Positions 13,319 through 16,144 of a stretch of DNA of 16,144 bases are shown in pieces. How positions within the stretch are numbered: the stretch's first letter is position 1; every line of letters starts with the position of its first letter. The notes under the pieces are model-generated. The model was not told where the DNA came from and made no database searches. It worked only from the letters and a program-made list of their open reading frames with translations. This stretch comes from Candidatus Aminicenantota bacterium (lineage in GTDB: Bacteria; Acidobacteriota; Aminicenantia; Aminicenantales; JAFGAV01). The stretch spans positions 1-16,144 of the forward strand of contig VGJG01000004.1 of assembly GCA_016867615.1 (NCBI GenBank), written 5' to 3'. The translations under genes and the position numbers were made by a program.

Positions 13319-13984
13319 ATGCCCATGCCAAAAAACAGCTTGCGGAAGAGCCCGCTCACGGTTCCCTGGACCCTTCCCGAGCGCCGCTTCTACTCTTCCC
13401 TCCGCTCCCCGGCCGACATCCAGCGCCGGCTCAACCGCCTGGCCTACGACGCCGCTCCGGGGACGCGCTCCCCGCGCCGGGCTCTCCGGGAGCGGAAGGC
13501 CCACTGCTTCGAGGGCGCCCTGATCGCCGCGGCGGCTCTGCGCTTCCTCGGCCGTCCTCCGCTCGTCGTCGATATCCGGTCCTCGGACGACGACGACGAC
13601 CACGTCATCGCCGTTTTCCTCAGCCGGGGAGCCTGGGGCGCCGTGGCCAAATCGAACTACACCACCCTCCGCTACAGGGAGCCGGTCTACCGCACGATCC
13701 GCGAGCTGGTCATGTCCTACTTCGACGTCTACTTCAATGCCCTGGGCCGGAAGACGCTCCGGGCCTACTCGCGGCCGTTCGACCTGAGCCGCTTCGACGC
13801 CGCGGCCTGGATGACGACGGACCGGGATCTGGAGTTCGTGGGAGACGCGCTCGACCGCTCCCGCCATTACCGGGTCCTGACGCCGGCGATGGTCCGTTCC
13901 CTCGAGCCGGCCGACCCGGAGCTCGTCCGGGCCGGACTGCTGGGCGCCAGGAAGGAAGGCCTGTTCCGCCCCCGGCTGAGATGA
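13319..13984 (+). CDS. Transglutaminase-like hypothetical protein
   Basis: A 221-aa protein with a likely papain/transglutaminase-type core. C63 lies at the start of a helix (AHCFEGALIAAAALRFLG). H95 follows in a strand (DDDHVIAVFLSRGAWGAV), and KSNYTTLRYREPVY comes next, with N113 or a nearby polar residue as third member. The order Cys-His-Asn/Asp, a helix after Cys and strands after His fit the fold, but this is by pattern only. The region 136-165 (YFNALGRKTLRAYSRPFDLSRFD) looks like a conserved family stretch I cannot name. No signal peptide, so probably cytoplasmic. Start at 13319 (or ATG 13325) is weakly supported: only AAAGA lies upstream. It follows ilvE by 68 nt and ends 6 nt from the convergent decarboxylase gene. 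Confidence 0.72.
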   Translation: MPMPKNSLRKSPLTVPWTLPERRFYSSLRSPADIQRRLNRLAYDAAPGTRSPRRALRERKAHCFEGALIAAAALRFLGRPPLVVDIRSSDDDDDHVIAVFLSRGAWGAVAKSNYTTLRYREPVYRTIRELVMSYFDVYFNALGRKTLRAYSRPFDLSRFDAAAWMTTDRDLEFVGDALDRSRHYRVLTPAMVRSLEPADPELVRAGLLGARKEGLFRPRLR

Positions 13985-13990
13985 CCCGCC

Positions 13991-15403
13991 TCAAGCCCCG
14001 AGCTTTTCGGCCTCCGAGGTCAGAAGCTCCCAGGCCAGCCGGACGTGCCGCTCCTCCGTCGTCCTCTGGCCGACGACCAGCCTCAGGGTGAAGCGGCCGT
14101 TCAGGGCGGTGTGGGTCAGGAAGACCTTCCCCGTGTCGTTCACGGCCTCCATCAGCCGCTTGTTGAGGGCGCTCAGCTCCAATTCGTTCTTCCGGCCGTC
14201 ATTCCACCGGAAGCACACCAGGCTCAGGTTGACGGGCGCCAGGAGCTCGAAGCGGGGATGGGCCTCCACCCAGGAACGGAACAGCCGCGCCAGCCTCAGG
14301 TGCTCCCGGACCAGGGACCGGACGCCCTCGACGCCGTACGTCCTGATGACGAACCACAGCTTGAGGGCCCGGAAGCGGCGGCCGAGCGGAATTCCCCAGT
14401 CGCGGTAGTTTTTCACCACGGCGTCGCGGCCGGTCTTGAGGTACTCGGGATGGACCTCGAAAGTGCGGATGAGGAGCCCCGGGTCGCGGACGAAATAGGC
14501 CGAGCAGTCGAAATTGGTCAGCATCCACTTGTGGGGGTTGAAGACCAGCGAGTCGGCGAGCTCAACGCCATCGAGCAGCCCGCGCATCTCGGGCAGGACG
14601 GCGGCCGTGCCCGCGTAGGCGGCGTCCACGTGGAGCCACAGGCTCCGCCGCCGGCAGATCTCCCCGACGGCGCGCAGCGGATCGACCGCCCCCGAGGAGG
14701 TCGAGCCCACCGTGGCCACGACCGCGCAGGGCCTCAGGCCGCGCCGCGCGTCCTCGGCGACCGCCTCCTCCAGGCGGCCGGGGATGAGGGCGAAATGCTC
14801 GTCGACGGGGATGAGGCGCAGATTTTCGGCGCCGAGCCCGGCGATCTTGACCGCTTTCTCGACGCTCGAGTGGGCCTCCGTCGAGGCGTAGACCACGAGC
14901 GGGTCCCGCGCGCCGCGCCGGTTGGCGCCGAAGCCCGTGGAGACTTCGCGGGCGGAGAGGAGGGCGCACAGGGTGGCGGTCGAGGCCGTGTCCTGGATGA
15001 CCCCCGCCCAGTCCTCGGGCAGTCCGATCATTCCCCGCAGCCAGTCCATGACCGTCTCCTCGAGCTCGGCCGCGGCGGGAGACGTCTGCCAGACCATGCA
15101 CTGTGCTCCGAGCCCGGCGGTCAGCAGCTCGGCCAGGACCGAGGCCGGGCTGTTGTTCGCCGGAAAATAGGCGAACCAGCCCGGATGCTGCCAGTGGGTC
15201 ATGCCCGGCAGGATGTGGCTCTTGAAATCCTCGAAGATGCGCTCCATGGGCTCGCCGTTTTCAGGCGGAGCGGGCGGGATCTTTTTCCTGATGTCGCCGG
15301 GCTGAACCCGCGACATGACGGGCAGATTCTCGACGCTCTTGAAATACTCCGCGACCCAATCCACGAACTCGTGTCCGTGCCTTCGGAACAGCTCGATGTC
15401 CAT
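13991..15403 (-). CDS. Aromatic-L-amino-acid decarboxylase family (group II PLP decarboxylase)
   Basis: A 470-aa PLP enzyme, the usual length, that most likely decarboxylates tyrosine, tryptophan, DOPA or a related amino acid to the amine. The Schiff-base lysine is K292 in NPHKWML, D260 (HVDAAYAG) pairs with the pyridine nitrogen, and H178 (STEAHSSVEKA) stacks on the ring. Y321 in the mobile loop (HPEYLKT) equals human Y332. Its retention predicts true decarboxylation rather than the aldehyde-synthase activity seen when it is Phe. LGRRFRALKLWFVIRTYG and FTLRLVVGQRTTEERHVRLAWE match the C-terminal part of the family. The ATG at 15403 has a strong AAGGAGGG SD. The frame is open to 15619, but that extension covers the promoter and leader. 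It is a single-gene unit, convergent with the transglutaminase-like gene. Confidence 0.95.
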   Translation of the reverse strand: MDIELFRRHGHEFVDWVAEYFKSVENLPVMSRVQPGDIRKKIPPAPPENGEPMERIFEDFKSHILPGMTHWQHPGWFAYFPANNSPASVLAELLTAGLGAQCMVWQTSPAAAELEETVMDWLRGMIGLPEDWAGVIQDTASTATLCALLSAREVSTGFGANRRGARDPLVVYASTEAHSSVEKAVKIAGLGAENLRLIPVDEHFALIPGRLEEAVAEDARRGLRPCAVVATVGSTSSGAVDPLRAVGEICRRRSLWLHVDAAYAGTAAVLPEMRGLLDGVELADSLVFNPHKWMLTNFDCSAYFVRDPGLLIRTFEVHPEYLKTGRDAVVKNYRDWGIPLGRRFRALKLWFVIRTYGVEGVRSLVREHLRLARLFRSWVEAHPRFELLAPVNLSLVCFRWNDGRKNELELSALNKRLMEAVNDTGKVFLTHTALNGRFTLRLVVGQRTTEERHVRLAWELLTSEAEKLGA

Positions 15404-15441
15404 CGCGCCCTCCTTGATATCCGGTCTTATTTTGCTCTTAT

Positions 15442-15488
15442 CGGCTCCGTTTTTCCATATTGAGAGGCGAAACGAGGAAAAACAGCCG
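15442..15488 (-). other. Leader stem-loop upstream of the decarboxylase gene
   Basis: CGGCT-CC-GTTTTTCC (15442-15456) pairs with GGAAAAAC-AGCCG (15476-15488): 13 bp with a 2-nt bulge and a 19-nt loop. In the decarboxylase mRNA it sits about 26 nt before the SD. On the plus strand it is followed by TTTTT, so it would also work as a plus-strand terminator. A second stem, GGCGC/GCGCC (15526-15539), and a TTGAT/ATCAA inverted repeat lie further up. No known riboswitch is recognised. Confidence 0.45.
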
Positions 15489-15592
15489 TTTTTAGGGCCC
15501 TTTTTTGATCGAGAATCAAATAACAGGCGCCGCTGCGCCCGAAAAACGCGCAATTTGTGCTCCGGAAGAAGCCAAATCACGATGAATACAAA

Positions 15593-15621
15593 ATAATAAA
15601 AATAATTGTTGCTTTTCACAA
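15593..15621 (-). promoter_or_regulatory. Promoter of the decarboxylase gene
   Basis: On the minus strand, TTGTGA (15616-15621), a 17-nt spacer and TATTAT (15593-15598), in an AT-rich island. The start would be near 15586, giving a leader of about 180 nt. Overlaps a plus-strand promoter. Confidence 0.5.
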
Positions 15622-15637
15622 ATTTTCATGATATAAT
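15609..15637 (+). promoter_or_regulatory. Extended -10 promoter facing right, no clear gene downstream
   Basis: TGATATAAT (15629-15637), a perfect extended -10, with TTGCTT 17 nt upstream of the TATAAT hexamer (15609-15614). Transcription would start near 15644 and read into the right-end region, where no convincing coding sequence is found. Confidence 0.5.
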
Positions 15638-15697
15638 ATGTTCAATTTTTTAGCAGACAATTCCCATATTTCCTTCACGGGCCGTTCTCTTTATTGA

Positions 15698-15731
15698 TAA
15701 AAAAACCGCCTCGGCGCAAGCTGCGCCGAGG
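15698..15731 (-). terminator. Intrinsic terminator, minus strand
   Basis: CCTCGGCGCA (15709-15718) and TGCGCCGAGG (15722-15731) form a perfect 10-bp stem with a 3-nt loop. On the minus strand the stem is followed by CGG and then seven T residues. It would end transcripts coming from the right, that is, from a minus-strand gene outside the window or from the unassigned region, and it shields the decarboxylase promoter. Confidence 0.7.
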
Positions 15732-16144
15732 GCCGCTCCCGGCCCGGCCCCGCCTTGACTCCGTCACCGCCCCGTTTGTCTCCGTTCCTGGGACGAAGGA
15801 GGCTGCAACCCTCCGCCGAGATCGGGCGTATTACCAAATGGAAGCCGACGATGAAGACGCACCTCCTTTTTTCCTCCATAGATGCGAGAGTTCAGGAGTT
15901 ACTCCGCTCGACTCTCAACCCCTTCCCTTCGGCAGGCTGTCTTCCCCTCTGACGGGGAAGGCAGTCTGCCGCTTTCTCTCCCCTCCGTCCCGGCTGACCG
16001 TCGACCAGTTTCATTTATGTTTTTTCCATTACGATCTAGCAAAGGGAAGGAGCGTAGGGCGGTCGGTGGGATATGCTTATCGAGGGATCGGGGGGTGTTC
16101 GACGCTCCGCCATGCGGGCCGTTGACATCGGACAACGCCTTATG
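15732..16144. other. Right-end region without a convincing gene
   Basis: Open frames exist on both strands (for example 15694-16125 plus, 15899-16135 minus) but start with TTG, lack SDs, have low-complexity Arg/Ser/Gly-rich translations and do not resemble proteins. The region holds an 18-bp hairpin at 15930-15971. A TTGACA at 16122-16127 on the plus strand leaves exactly 17 nt to the window edge, so a plus-strand promoter may straddle the end; its -10 cannot be seen. Confidence 0.55.
15930..15971. repeat. Long hairpin / inverted repeat, 18 bp
   Basis: CGGCAGGCTGTCTTCCCC (15930-15947) pairs with GGGGAAGGCAGTCTGCCG (15954-15971) through 18 base pairs, two of them G-U, around loop TCTGAC. No T-tract follows on either strand. 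It could be a dispersed intergenic palindrome or the structured part of a non-coding RNA from the promoter at 15609-15637. Confidence 0.6.

Noticed and set aside
15404..15619. N-terminal extension of the decarboxylase (a hydrophobic stretch that could look like a signal anchor)
   Set aside because: It covers the AT-rich promoter and leader. The ATG at 15403 has a perfect SD and matches the family N-terminus.
15691..16135. Open frames of 62, 78 and 143 codons at the right end
   Set aside because: They have TTG starts or no SD, biased composition, overlap with hairpins or the terminator, and no similarity to any family I know.
1..16144. CRISPR arrays, tRNA or rRNA genes, insertion sequences, prophage
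   Set aside because: No regularly spaced repeats, cloverleaf or rRNA sequence, or transposase/integrase motifs were seen on either strand.

Overview
This is a GC-rich bacterial chromosomal window with short, AT-rich promoter islands and clear Shine-Dalgarno (SD) sequences. The gene content (lysine 2,3-aminomutase, a methionine/cystathionine gamma-lyase family enzyme, DUF6485 and DUF6125 proteins, several radical SAM enzymes) points to an anaerobe. An Aminicenantes/Acidobacteriota- or Desulfobacterota-like genome would fit, but this is inferred from gene content and style only. I see no phage, transposase, CRISPR, tRNA or rRNA.

Left part (1-3630, minus strand): one tightly coupled operon reading right to left. 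It has a strong sigma70-type promoter, two different D-Ala-D-Ala-ligase-like ATP-grasp enzymes, a GNAT acetyltransferase, and a KamA radical SAM aminomutase cut by the window edge. Genes overlap by ATGA or are 18 nt apart. KamA keeps both acidic residues that select lysine in lysine 2,3-aminomutase. The operon therefore looks like a route that makes beta-lysine and then ligates or acetylates it. This is the best candidate for an undescribed system here.

Middle (3857-9002): an unrecognised 274-aa protein on the minus strand; a 60-bp REP/MITE-like palindromic element; then queC-queD-queE on the plus strand, making preQ0. After these, on the minus strand, come a small highly charged protein, a single-RRM RNA-binding protein, an EamA/DMT transporter and queF. 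QueD, QueE, QueC and QueF together cover the 7-deazaguanine route up to preQ1. No GTP cyclohydrolase or tRNA transglycosylase is visible in the window.

Right part (9195-13984, plus strand): a PLP-dependent gamma-lyase, a Cys-rich DUF6485 protein, a radical SAM protein of the COG0731 type and a DUF6125 protein form a close run. A new promoter then serves a branched-chain aminotransferase (ilvE) carrying an apparent one-base frameshift near its 3' end, followed by a transglutaminase-like protein.

Right end (13991-16144): a group II aromatic-L-amino-acid decarboxylase on the minus strand with a long structured leader. Beyond it are overlapping divergent promoters, a minus-strand terminator and about 400 nt with no convincing gene but an 18-bp hairpin. 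Amino-acid-modifying PLP and radical SAM enzymes recur across the window, suggesting an amino-acid-fermenting or amine-producing lifestyle.
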